Positions 15,075 through 22,767 of a DNA stretch of 26,887 nt are shown here, one piece after another. The notes beneath the pieces were generated by a model, which was given only the letters and a program-made list of their open reading frames with translations, did no database searches and was not told the origin of the DNA. A program made the translations under genes and the position numbers. This DNA is from Epsilonproteobacteria bacterium UBA6211 (GTDB lineage Bacteria > Campylobacterota > Campylobacteria > Campylobacterales > Arcobacteraceae): NCBI GenBank assembly GCA_002421845.1, contig DISL01000101.1, positions 1 through 26,887 of the forward strand, written 5' to 3'. Within the stretch, counting starts at the first letter, position 1. The number at the start of each line of letters is the position of its first letter.

Positions 15075-15902
15075 ATGCAATTAAATAACAATCTTCAATC
15101 TAATCAGAGCTTATATTTTGAGCCAAGTAAGAGTCTGCAAAAGATTGCTACGGCTTTAGCTGTAAATCAAGCATCAGATAATCCGGCAACTCAGGCTGTT
15201 GCCGATATTTTAAGAACTCAATCTAACGGTTATATTCAGTCTCTTAGTAATGTAAATGGTGCCGTAGCATCTGTGCAAATAGCAGACGGTGCTATGAATG
15301 AACAATCAAGAATATTAGATAAAGTTCAAGAAAGACTTTTACAAGCAGCAAACGGTACAACATCACAAGAGGGTAGAGAAGCAATACTCAAAGATGTAAA
15401 AGCTCTTATGAAAAACTTTGACGATATAGCATCAAATACCAACTATAACGGTAAAACTTTGTTGCAAAATAGTAGTTCTGACAAATCTTCTTCGTCCGTG
15501 GAGTTGTTTCAAATCGGAAACAATTCTCAAGATACGTTGAGCTATTCTTCTATACAGTCAAACAGTGAAGGTTTGGGGCTTAGTAATTTGGTAAGTCAAG
15601 ATGTAAATTCATTTGATGCCAATAAGGCAAGAGAATTTTTAGGACAGGTTCAAAATGCAATGGATGGTCTAAATACCTATAGAGGTGAGTTGGGAAGCGT
15701 ACAAAATCAACTTGAAAGTTCAGGCAAAAACCTTATTTCACAACAGGCTCAAACGGTACAAGCTCAAGCTGAAATGGTAGGAGCGAATATATCCCAAGAG
15801 ATTTCTAGCTTTAATAAACAAAATGTTTTATCTCAGGTGGGTTCTTATGTGCAATCACAATCAAATTCTATGCAACAAAGTGTATTAAGACTTCTGACAT
15901 AA
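15075..15902 (+). CDS. Flagellin-like protein without variable domain
   Basis: The product is 275 residues from ATG 15075, chosen because AGGAGA sits 8 nt upstream; an upstream ATG at 15054 would add seven residues and lacks a site. The N-terminal half carries a flagellin-like helix pattern (LQKIATALAVNQASDNPATQAVADILRTQ, and NGAVASVQIADGAMNEQSRILDKVQERL). The C-terminal half carries the complementary helix (TYRGELGSVQNQLE...EMVGANISQEISSFNKQNVLSQVGSYVQSQ) and ends QSVLRLLT, close to the usual LLR/LLQ end. There is little between the two, so the variable outer domains are absent, as in the short Campylobacter FlaC. It may be a minor filament or secreted flagellin. No flagellar gene is next to it. 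Confidence 0.85.
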   Translation: MQLNNNLQSNQSLYFEPSKSLQKIATALAVNQASDNPATQAVADILRTQSNGYIQSLSNVNGAVASVQIADGAMNEQSRILDKVQERLLQAANGTTSQEGREAILKDVKALMKNFDDIASNTNYNGKTLLQNSSSDKSSSSVELFQIGNNSQDTLSYSSIQSNSEGLGLSNLVSQDVNSFDANKAREFLGQVQNAMDGLNTYRGELGSVQNQLESSGKNLISQQAQTVQAQAEMVGANISQEISSFNKQNVLSQVGSYVQSQSNSMQQSVLRLLT

Positions 15903-15916
15903 ACAATAAAACAAGG

Positions 15917-15946
15917 GAGGGGTTAAGCGTCATCCCTCTTCGTTTT
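15917..15946 (+). terminator. Weak terminator after the flagellin-like gene
   Basis: GAGGG and CCCTC (15917-15921, 15934-15938) can pair around a 12-nt loop, followed by T6. It overlaps the 3' end of the opposite-strand small gene. A short stem and wide loop make it uncertain. Confidence 0.35.
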
Positions 15947-16147
15947 TTCATATAGTTCATCAAACCAACTTATGGTCTCTTCTTTTAAATATATTTTCTT
16001 TCTAAGCAAATCATCTCTTATGGATATTAAATCTTCTAAGTCAAGATACTGTATATAATTTTTATTTATAGGTGTAGCTGTTTTATCATAAGTTGTCAGC
16101 TCTTCTATTTCGGCTAAAATTTCTAGTTTTTCTATTTCGTTATTCAT
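15923..16147 (-). CDS. Small unknown protein, acidic helical
   Basis: This encodes 74 residues that are mostly helical (EIEKLEILAEIEELT...LDLEDLISIRDDLLRKKIYLKEE). No known family is recognised. It is accepted as a gene because its ATG overlaps the stop of the upstream [2Fe-2S] gene by 8 nt, the frame is conserved in base composition with the neighbours, and it is last in the djlA-like operon. It has no signal or membrane segment. The 3' end overlaps a possible terminator of the convergent flagellin-like gene. Confidence 0.65.
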   Translation of the reverse strand: MNNEIEKLEILAEIEELTTYDKTATPINKNYIQYLDLEDLISIRDDLLRKKIYLKEETISWFDELYEKTKRDDA

Positions 16148-16364
16148 TGTTAATCTTTTTTAAAATATCCACAAGATAAAGCCCGAGTTTTGCTTCACCT
16201 ATATCGTCTTCTTTACAAACGCAACTACCACAAGCCGTTCCGGCATCTGTTAATTCTTGAAGTTTTTCTAAAGTATCTGCTTTTTCTTCTTTGATTGCAT
16301 ATATTATTTCACCTAGTGTTACATGACGACACTTACATACTTCGTAATCCATTTCGTAAGTCAT
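16140..16364 (-). CDS. BFD-like [2Fe-2S]-binding protein
   Basis: This 74-residue protein has the cysteine order of the bacterioferritin-associated ferredoxin/NifU middle family: C10, C12 (VCKCRHVTLGEI), then C45 and C48 (TDAGTACGSC), with an extra C50. Such domains bind one [2Fe-2S] cluster and donate electrons or sense iron. The ligand spacing and flanking residues are as expected. It starts inside the djlA-like stop (TAATG) and overlaps the next gene by 8 nt, so all three are coupled. No bacterioferritin is seen in the window, so its partner is unknown. Confidence 0.82.
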   Translation of the reverse strand: MTYEMDYEVCKCRHVTLGEIIYAIKEEKADTLEKLQELTDAGTACGSCVCKEDDIGEAKLGLYLVDILKKINNE

Positions 16365-17122
16365 TAAATTCCTCTATCTTTTTTAATGATTTCATAGGCT
16401 TCATTTATTTCTTGAAGTTTTTGAGTGGCTTCTGCTATACTTTTTTCATCACCGCCTTTTCCGGTAACTATATCAGGATGATGAATTCTTACTAGTTTTC
16501 TATATTTTGATTTTAATTCTTCGTTTGAATCATCTTTTGAAGCACCTAAAATTTCATAGGCTTTTTCTAAAGTATTGATTTTGTGTGCTTTTTGTTCGCT
16601 ATGGAATCTTTCAAATCTTTTGATTATAGCCTCTAAATCTATTTTATTTATTTCTAAAGCATTTGCAATATCTTCAATAATCATAAATTCAGTTTCACTA
16701 AATTCACTATCTATAAATGCAACATTTACTAAATACTCAATAACCTTTAACCTCTTATCGTAATCTCTTTTTGTTAATTTTAAGTATTTTTGAGAAATTA
16801 TAATAGTATTATCAAATGTTAGTTTTTCTTGATTGTAGATTTTTTTTAGCTCATCTCTTATAAATGCACTATCTTCAAAGTGTGATGAAATATCGTTGAA
16901 AGTGTGACTTAAAAGCTCTGCTTCTAGCTCACATACTTGACCGTCTGCTTTTGATACTTTTGCCATAAGTGCAACGAGGAGCCCGGCTTCATGATCTTTT
17001 AAATCACCTATTAATCTTTGTTTTGTACCTATTTGTATATTTTGGAAATCTTCCGTTCTATAATTTCTAGCTATAATAAAAAGTACAACACCTACAAAAA
17101 GCAGAAATAGTATTTTTTCCAT
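16364..17122 (-). CDS. DjlA-like membrane J-domain co-chaperone
   Basis: DjlA-type proteins stimulate DnaK at the membrane. The 252 residues have one N-terminal membrane helix (about 4-20, ILFLLFVGVVLFIIA), a TerB-like helical domain (about 40-170, with LLVALMAKVSKADG and a second VAFIDSEFSETE repeat) and a C-terminal J domain (about 185-252) with the essential HPD in RIHHPDIV. An AGAGG ribosome site lies 4 nt upstream. It overlaps the [2Fe-2S] gene at its stop and faces the tatB gene across a 102-nt gap. The domain order matches DjlA, so the name is secure by architecture, though the client is not known. Confidence 0.9.
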   Translation of the reverse strand: MEKILFLLFVGVVLFIIARNYRTEDFQNIQIGTKQRLIGDLKDHEAGLLVALMAKVSKADGQVCELEAELLSHTFNDISSHFEDSAFIRDELKKIYNQEKLTFDNTIIISQKYLKLTKRDYDKRLKVIEYLVNVAFIDSEFSETEFMIIEDIANALEINKIDLEAIIKRFERFHSEQKAHKINTLEKAYEILGASKDDSNEELKSKYRKLVRIHHPDIVTGKGGDEKSIAEATQKLQEINEAYEIIKKDRGI

Positions 17123-17224
17123 AAAAACCTCTTAATTTTGTGTAATTTGAGGGGAATTTTATCTAAACTTAGGTAAAATTATCCACTAATTTAAGTAAGA
17201 TGTATAGTCTTGTAAGGGTAAATA

Positions 17225-17626
17225 ATGTTTGGTTTTGGATTGATGGAAATTTTACTTATAGCAATAGTTGCTATTATTGCCTTAGGGCCAGAGAAGTTGC
17301 CTAGTGCTATGGTTGATATAGCGAAGTTTTTTAGAAAACTTAAAAGTGGTTTGGAAGAAGCTAAATCTACATTGGATAGTGAACTAAAAATAAGTGAATT
17401 AAAAAGTGAAGCAGAAAAGTATAAAGCTCAAGTAGAAAATCTCAAAGCATCTGCAAATATAGAGACGATTTTGTCTGATGATTATAAGTTATCCACAAAA
17501 GAGACAACAGCTGATGTTAAAACAACAAATGATGCGACTACTACGGACACTAAACCTCAAGAGCCTATTAGACATAAGGTCTCTTTTGCAAATAATAAAG
17601 ATAATACAAAAAGTGAGAATGAATAA
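17225..17626 (+). CDS. tatB: Twin-arginine translocase subunit TatB
   Basis: TatB partners TatC to receive folded twin-arginine substrates. The 133 residues begin MFGFGLMEILLIAIVAIIALGPEKLP, with the short helix and the GPEKLP hinge, then the amphipathic helix (IAKFFRKLKSGLEEAKS) and a long charged tail. The tail is longer and the glutamate in the helix (E8) is retained, as in TatB rather than TatA. AAGGG is 7 nt upstream of the ATG. The stop overlaps the tatC ATG (TAATG). tatA is not in the window. Confidence 0.92.
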   Translation: MFGFGLMEILLIAIVAIIALGPEKLPSAMVDIAKFFRKLKSGLEEAKSTLDSELKISELKSEAEKYKAQVENLKASANIETILSDDYKLSTKETTADVKTTNDATTTDTKPQEPIRHKVSFANNKDNTKSENE

Positions 17627-18351
17627 TGTTTGAAGATTTAAAACCTCATATTAAAGAGCTAAGAATTAGACTTGTTAATTCCGTTATTGCTATAGCTATT
17701 GGATTTTTTATATGTTTTGCTTACTATGAGCCTATCTTAGAATGGATGATGATACCTGCAAAGGAAGCTTTGCCGGTAAACTCACAAATGGTTGCCGTTG
17801 AAATTCAAGAGACATTTTTTACTGCTATGAAAGTCGCTTTTTTTGCAGGATTTATACTTGTATTACCTTATGTATTTTGGCAAATATGGATGTTTTTAGC
17901 ACCTGGTTTGTATGATAACGAGAAAAAACTGATTATCCCTTTTGTATTTTTTGCTACTTTGATGTTTTTAATAGGTGCATCTTTTGCATATTATATCGTT
18001 GTACCTGTTGGATTTAGTTTCCTTATCAATTTCGGTAGTGCAGTCGTTACGGTATTACCTAGTATCGGTATGTATGTAGGGTTTTTCACAAAACTTATGC
18101 TTGGTTTCGGTATAGCTTTTGAGATGCCTGTTATTACGTTTTTCTTGGCAAAGATAGGTATTGTTGATGATAAGATGCTAAAAGAGTTTTTTAGATACGC
18201 AATAGTATTTATATTTATTTTATCGGCTATTCTTACACCGCCTGACGTTGTTTCTCAGCTGCTTATGGCTGCTCCACTAACAGTACTTTACGGTGTATCG
18301 ATATATATAGCAAAAATATTCAATCCTGCCCCAAAAGATGAAGAAGAGTAA
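17626..18351 (+). CDS. tatC: Twin-arginine translocase subunit TatC
   Basis: TatC is the six-helix core that binds the RR signal peptide. The 241 residues start LKPHIKELRIRL, matching the conserved HxxELRxRL motif, and include the FxxxMKVAFFAGFILVLPYVFWQIWMFLAPGLY stretch and the FGIAFEMPVITFFLAKIGI motif with the membrane glutamate. ILTPPDVVSQLLMAAPL follows as expected. It overlaps tatB by one base and queA by 14 nt. With tatB it supplies molybdoenzymes and multi-subunit reductases, in line with the moeA gene nearby. Confidence 0.96.
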   Translation: MFEDLKPHIKELRIRLVNSVIAIAIGFFICFAYYEPILEWMMIPAKEALPVNSQMVAVEIQETFFTAMKVAFFAGFILVLPYVFWQIWMFLAPGLYDNEKKLIIPFVFFATLMFLIGASFAYYIVVPVGFSFLINFGSAVVTVLPSIGMYVGFFTKLMLGFGIAFEMPVITFFLAKIGIVDDKMLKEFFRYAIVFIFILSAILTPPDVVSQLLMAAPLTVLYGVSIYIAKIFNPAPKDEEE

Positions 18352-19369
18352 TTTGGACGCTTCTAAAACTTCAAGCTATGATTTTTTCTTACCTGAAAAT
18401 CTCATAGCTTTGTATCCTTCAATTCCAGCCGATAGCGCGAAACTACTTATTTATGATAGAAAAACAGATTCTATAAAACATGAAATATTTAGAAATATCG
18501 GTAACTATCTTGATGGGCATACTATAATCCTAAATAATACAAAAGTAATCAAAGCTAGAATATTTGGACATAAGCAAACAGGTGCAAAAATAGAATTGCT
18601 TTTAAATAAACCATTGCCAAATAATCAGTTTTTATGTTTTATAAGAGGTAGGGTTAAAGTAGAGGATATACTGGTATTTGACGGAGCTATTGCAAAAATT
18701 GCTAAGTTGAACAGTGACGGTAGTAGGGTAGTTGAGTTTTTTGATGATAGTTTTAAAATATTAGATTTTGATAATTTACTTAATATTCTTGATAAGATAG
18801 GTCATATACCGCTTCCACCATATATCAATAGAGAAGATAACAAACAAGATGAAGTTGACTATCAAACACTTTTCGCCAAAGAAGAGGGCTCCGTGGCGGC
18901 ACCTACGGCTAGTTTGCATTTTACGCCCCAATTACTAGAAAATCTTAAAAAGCAGTTCGGTACAAGTTTTATTACACTTCACGTGGGTGCAGGAACTTTT
19001 AAGCCTGTAGAGAGTGAGAATATTCATGAACACGCAATGCACTCGGAATATTATCATATTGAAGATGACACTATGGAGATAATAAACTCGGAGAAAAAAA
19101 TACTAGCTGTCGGCACGACCGTAACTAGAACTATAGAGTATTACCATAGAACAAAAAAACAAAATGGAGAATGTGATTTGTTTTTGAACCCAAACAATCC
19201 ACCTCTTAGGGTTAATTCAATCTTGACTAACTTTCATCTTCCAAAATCTACTTTGATTATGCTTGTGGCATCTTTTGTGGGTCTAGAAAAAACAATGGAA
19301 CTTTATCAAGAAGCTATCAGTCATAATTATAGATTTTATAGTTACGGCGATGCAATGCTTATATTGTGA
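18338..19369 (+). CDS. queA: S-adenosylmethionine:tRNA ribosyltransferase-isomerase QueA
   Basis: QueA transfers the ribose of S-adenosylmethionine to 7-aminomethyl-7-deazaguanine in tRNA to make epoxyqueuosine. The 343-residue length is usual. Conserved pieces are YDFFLPENLIALYP at the start, LNNTKVIKARIFG, GHIPLPPYI, VAAPTASLHFTPQLL, TLHVGAGTFKPV and FHLPKSTLIMLVASF near the end. The ATG lies inside tatC (14-nt overlap) with no clear ribosome site, so translation is likely coupled; a TTG at 18353 behind GAAGAG is a possible alternative start. The tatB-tatC-queA order also occurs in Campylobacter jejuni. Confidence 0.95.
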   Translation: MKKSNLDASKTSSYDFFLPENLIALYPSIPADSAKLLIYDRKTDSIKHEIFRNIGNYLDGHTIILNNTKVIKARIFGHKQTGAKIELLLNKPLPNNQFLCFIRGRVKVEDILVFDGAIAKIAKLNSDGSRVVEFFDDSFKILDFDNLLNILDKIGHIPLPPYINREDNKQDEVDYQTLFAKEEGSVAAPTASLHFTPQLLENLKKQFGTSFITLHVGAGTFKPVESENIHEHAMHSEYYHIEDDTMEIINSEKKILAVGTTVTRTIEYYHRTKKQNGECDLFLNPNNPPLRVNSILTNFHLPKSTLIMLVASFVGLEKTMELYQEAISHNYRFYSYGDAMLIL

Positions 19370-19392
19370 GTAGTAAGTCGTAAGTAGTGAGT
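19366..19392 (+). repeat. Tandem 13-nt imperfect repeat behind queA
   Basis: Two 13-nt units, GTGAGTAGTAAGT and GTAAGTAGTGAGT, sit 1 nt apart and differ at 2 positions. The first begins within the queA stop codon. No function is known to me. Confidence 0.6.
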
Positions 19393-19450
19393 TGATAAGA
19401 GCATGTTTTTCTAATTCATGATTTTTAATAAGATAAAAAAGGTAGTTAAT

Positions 19451-20200
19451 ATGAGTAGTTATGTTTTATTTGATACTGAAACAACGGGAAATAGCGAAGA
19501 AGATAGGATTATACAAGTAGGCGGAATAGTCCTTACAAACGGTTCGAAACCTATTATATTTGATGAATTATGTAATACAGAGATACCTATAAAGCTTGAA
19601 GCTATGGAAGTCCATAATATAACACAAGATATGCTTATAGGTAAACCAAATTTTCTTCAAACAAGTTTCTATGGGGCATTGCAAAACCTAAATCAACAAG
19701 AAAACTATTTGATAGCTCACAATATCAAGTTTGATTTAGGTATGCTTGAAAAAGAGGGTTTCGTATGTAATATGCAAATAATAGATACTCTAAGATGTGC
19801 AAGACATTTACTGGATGAACTTCCGTATCATAGATTACAGTATCTAAGATATGCACTTGATTTGTATAAGATAGAACAAGCAGAAGCAGATAATCTAGGA
19901 ATTGTTATAAAAGCTCATGATGCCATAGGTGATGTTTTGGTAATGAAACTTTTACTTACAAAACTTACACAATTTGCAAAAGATAAGTTTTCTATATCCA
20001 ATAAAGATGCTATTGCGAAACTAGTAGAGCTTTCGAGTCAACCTGTGTTTGTGAAAATGTTTAAATTTGGAAAATATAAAGGTGAATTGCTTGAAAATGT
20101 AGCTTCTAGGGATATGGGTTATCTAAACTGGCTTTTAGGAACAGAGCTTGATGAAGATTTGAGATATAGCATCAAGCTAGTTTTAGGGCAGGGGATGTAG
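19451..20200 (+). CDS. DnaQ-like DEDDh 3'-5' exonuclease with C-terminal extra domain
   Basis: The 249-residue form starts at ATG 19451, where an AAAGG site lies about 8 nt upstream; a 5' ATG at 19418 lacks one and would add 11 residues. Exo I is FDTETTG (D8, E10), Exo II is AHNIKFDLGML and Exo III is HDAIGD, which makes it a DEDDh nuclease likely to degrade single-stranded DNA or RNA ends. A C-terminal part (about 195-245) contains FKFGKYKGELLENVASRDMGYLNWLL, a small domain (DUF3820-like) often joined to such nucleases. It may act in proofreading-like repair or RNA turnover; it is not clearly the polymerase III epsilon subunit. It probably shares the queA transcript. Its stop abuts that of the convergent lapD-like gene with no gap. 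Confidence 0.85.
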   Translation: MSSYVLFDTETTGNSEEDRIIQVGGIVLTNGSKPIIFDELCNTEIPIKLEAMEVHNITQDMLIGKPNFLQTSFYGALQNLNQQENYLIAHNIKFDLGMLEKEGFVCNMQIIDTLRCARHLLDELPYHRLQYLRYALDLYKIEQAEADNLGIVIKAHDAIGDVLVMKLLLTKLTQFAKDKFSISNKDAIAKLVELSSQPVFVKMFKFGKYKGELLENVASRDMGYLNWLLGTELDEDLRYSIKLVLGQGM

Positions 20201-22105
20201 TTAGATTTTATCTACTACCATACCTGCTACTACATCTATCCCTTTTTTGTGTAGTTTTTTAATCTCATCTATATCATTTACCCCTGTTGCTATTAGTTTT
20301 ATACCCAAAGACTCCAATACTATTTTCAATACATTGATATTTTGCTCCGTATCAAGTAAATATTGTTTGTCAGCTTTTACAAATGCAGGTTTTAACTCTT
20401 TTAAATACTGATAATCAGAGCTGTCTGCAATAAAGCTACTGATACCAAAATCAAACCCGTATTCTCTGAAAAGTTTAATATACAATATACTACTTTCATA
20501 GTGTTTGTTGATTACCGACTCCGGTATTTCGAATATTATTTGACATTTTATTTGATTTCTAACTTCTTCAAATAGGTGTTTTAGTTTTTCATATGTATCC
20601 ACATCATCTATAAACTGTGATGAAACTTGTATTGTAAGAGGTGTTTTACTTATATATTCTTTAGAGGTTAATACTTTTTTGATTACATATAAATAAACAT
20701 CTTTTATCATACCTAGCTCTACTACCGGGGCTATTAGTGTGCCGTAATAATATGCTTCATTTCCACTATTTAATGCAAAACTAACAACATTGTGTATTTT
20801 TTGTTTGCTGTTTGTATTTATGACCTTTCTATACATTATCTCGAAACTATCATTTTTGAAACCATCTAGTATGATTTGTCTCCATCTCTCTTTTGCTATG
20901 GCAACTTTATTGTTCATGAGTTTATAGTATTCACCTGACGGTAGTAGTTTTGCTTGAGCTAATGCATAGTCAACCAAGCTAAACAGCTCACTAATATTGT
21001 GTTGCGTTTCGTATTCAGCTATACCGATATGTACACCGAATTCATTTTTGTCTAGGTTTAGCTCTAGTAGTTGCGAGTCCATATAGGCGATAATCTCTTT
21101 GGCTATATAAGATGTATCATCCATGTAAACTTTTGGTAGCATAATAATCATCTCTGTACCGTTGATTCTACATACTAAAGAGTCATCAATATGTTTTATT
21201 GATGATTTTAGGTATTGAGCAAAATTATAAAACAATTTATCTGTTTTTTGATAACCTATAGCTTTATTTAGAATATCTGCTTTTTTGATAGACAAGATAA
21301 CTATACTACCATCATTTTTACCGTTTTCATCAGTTAAAAACTCGGTCGCTTTTAATATAAAATATCTTCTATTTTGGATTTGTGTCACATTATCAGTGTA
21401 TAGTAATTCTTTATTTTCACACAACGTATCACTTGTTGTCTTAAATATAGATTCAAATTTTCTCACCATCGCATTGATACTTGTAATAACAACCTTAAAT
21501 TCTTTTGTCCAAGGCAATTTTTCTTGAATTACAAATTCATCTCTCATAACGGCAAGGGCTTGTTGTTCTATATCAAGAAGAGGTCTTAATATCACATGAA
21601 ATACGTAAGCAAGTATAGTCAAGAATACGATACAAGCAATTCCAAGATACCAGAGCATATGTGTCATAATATTATATAGTTGAGTGTATGTGATATTTTT
21701 GTCATTCAATATCTCTATTGTACCGGCCACTTGCCAACCGTCTGACAAGGTAGCTTTAGCTACAGGTATTTCAAATTTAACTATACTTTCAAACCATTGT
21801 GGGATATTGCTTTGTTTTATTTCAAGTTCTCTTTGATATTTTATCTCCGTATTTACATCTTTATATGTAATTCTTTCATAATTGCCATTATCAAAACTTG
21901 CATTTATCATGGTCTCGATATTACCTTGTGAAGCATCAGTATTTGATATTGATAAACTAAGACTAGATACACTGTTTTGAGCATTTTCATACAACTCTTT
22001 TTGTGCAGAATCTTTTATTATATTAAAGGACACCGTGAGTATTGTAAATAGTAAGACTATAAATACCATTGTTACCAAAATTGCTATTTGTCTATATAGT
22101 GTCAT
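20201..22105 (-). CDS. lapD: LapD-like inner-membrane c-di-GMP receptor
   Basis: In Pseudomonas, LapD binds c-di-GMP in the cytoplasm and holds the protease LapG in the periplasm. The 634 residues follow that plan: helix (about 8-28), a periplasmic LapD/MoxY-type domain (about 30-145), a second helix (about 150-172), a HAMP-like part, a GGDEF domain (about 235-400) and an EAL domain (about 410-634). The GGDEF site reads RINGTEM, with no catalytic GGDEF. The EAL motif is not visible and DDFGTG reads FDFGISS, so neither synthesis nor hydrolysis is expected, in line with a receptor. AAGGAGA is 7 nt before ATG, which overlaps the lapG stop by 4 nt (ATGA). The assignment rests on architecture and context. 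Confidence 0.82.
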   Translation of the reverse strand: MTLYRQIAILVTMVFIVLLFTILTVSFNIIKDSAQKELYENAQNSVSSLSLSISNTDASQGNIETMINASFDNGNYERITYKDVNTEIKYQRELEIKQSNIPQWFESIVKFEIPVAKATLSDGWQVAGTIEILNDKNITYTQLYNIMTHMLWYLGIACIVFLTILAYVFHVILRPLLDIEQQALAVMRDEFVIQEKLPWTKEFKVVITSINAMVRKFESIFKTTSDTLCENKELLYTDNVTQIQNRRYFILKATEFLTDENGKNDGSIVILSIKKADILNKAIGYQKTDKLFYNFAQYLKSSIKHIDDSLVCRINGTEMIIMLPKVYMDDTSYIAKEIIAYMDSQLLELNLDKNEFGVHIGIAEYETQHNISELFSLVDYALAQAKLLPSGEYYKLMNNKVAIAKERWRQIILDGFKNDSFEIMYRKVINTNSKQKIHNVVSFALNSGNEAYYYGTLIAPVVELGMIKDVYLYVIKKVLTSKEYISKTPLTIQVSSQFIDDVDTYEKLKHLFEEVRNQIKCQIIFEIPESVINKHYESSILYIKLFREYGFDFGISSFIADSSDYQYLKELKPAFVKADKQYLLDTEQNINVLKIVLESLGIKLIATGVNDIDEIKKLHKKGIDVVAGMVVDKI

Positions 22106-22704
22106 AGTTTATTCTCCTTGATATTTTTGATTAATTGATCCCATTTTCTGTGTGCGCTTGTCTCTTTGCCGTCTTTTAAAACTTCAGGATTAAAATTGTA
22201 CACAGGCTTTAAATCGCTTCTTTGTGAAGCAGGAAGTAGTTTTTTGCGTATATTATCCAAAACCAAAGGTTCTGAATTTTGTGCTTCGAAATAAGTTAGA
22301 ACCATGTGTGCTTCATCGTATCCAAGGACTCTTACGTAAGTCATGTACATTTTGTGAGCAGGAATTCCAAGATGTTTTAGTAAAAAGTATTTTGCTATCA
22401 CATAGTCTTCGCAGTCACCTTTATCACGAGCAAGGAATTCAAAAGGTGTAGCCCAATAGTCGGTAACTCCGTAGTTCTTAGCGTCAGATACATATTTTAC
22501 ATTATTAAAAAAGTCATTTACTTTTTCTACTTTTTCTATATCGCTTTTGGTTTTCAAATCTTCAATCATTCTCTGCAAAGATTCAAATCTATTTTTGGCA
22601 AATTTACCATATTTTTGCTCTGCTTTTTGCACCAAAGCATTATTGATAAATTCACTTGAATAACTAACAAAAATAACGATAAGTATGGTTAGTAAAAATC
22701 TCAT
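22102..22704 (-). CDS. lapG: LapG-like periplasmic transglutaminase-type cysteine protease
   Basis: LapG cuts surface adhesins near their N-terminal retention module and releases cells from biofilm when c-di-GMP falls. The 200 residues have a signal-like hydrophobic N-terminus (1-17), then the family catalytic triad: C98 in GDCEDY, H133 in DEAHMVL and D150 in LVLDN. These match the DUF920/peptidase C93 family. It lies between the adhesin gene and lapD, which overlaps by 4 nt. No Shine-Dalgarno precedes the ATG; a TATAAT box ends six nt upstream, so the transcript may be leaderless. A terminator lies between it and the adhesin. Confidence 0.88.
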   Translation of the reverse strand: MRFLLTILIVIFVSYSSEFINNALVQKAEQKYGKFAKNRFESLQRMIEDLKTKSDIEKVEKVNDFFNNVKYVSDAKNYGVTDYWATPFEFLARDKGDCEDYVIAKYFLLKHLGIPAHKMYMTYVRVLGYDEAHMVLTYFEAQNSEPLVLDNIRKKLLPASQRSDLKPVYNFNPEVLKDGKETSAHRKWDQLIKNIKENKL

Positions 22705-22709
22705 ATAAT

Positions 22710-22715
22710 ATTATA
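22710..22715 (-). promoter_or_regulatory. Probable -10 box for lapG-lapD
   Basis: A perfect TATAAT on the minus strand ends five nt before the lapG ATG. Normal spacing would put the transcript start at or next to the ATG, giving a leaderless mRNA. Confidence 0.45.
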
Positions 22716-22727
22716 TCATACATATGC

Positions 22728-22761
22728 AAAAATCCAAAGAAGTTGAAATAACCTCTTTGGA
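22728..22761 (-). terminator. Intrinsic terminator of the adhesin gene
   Basis: TCCAAAGA and TCTTTGGA (22733-22740, 22754-22761) form an 8-bp stem, extended inside by GTT/AAC after one mismatch, with T5 following on the minus strand. It sits between the adhesin stop and lapG, so the latter needs its own promoter. Confidence 0.8.
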
Positions 22762-22767
22762 AAATCA

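Noticed and set aside
17123..17224. Exact promoter for tatB at TATAGT (17203-17208)
   Set aside because: A transcript starting after it would lose the ribosome site; TAAAAT at 17173-17178 fits better but is too common to call.
19418..19450. Upstream ATG for the exonuclease
   Set aside because: No ribosome site, and the nuclease fold begins right after ATG 19451.
20201..22105. Active diguanylate cyclase or phosphodiesterase
   Set aside because: Both the GGDEF and EAL motifs are degenerate, so a receptor role is preferred.
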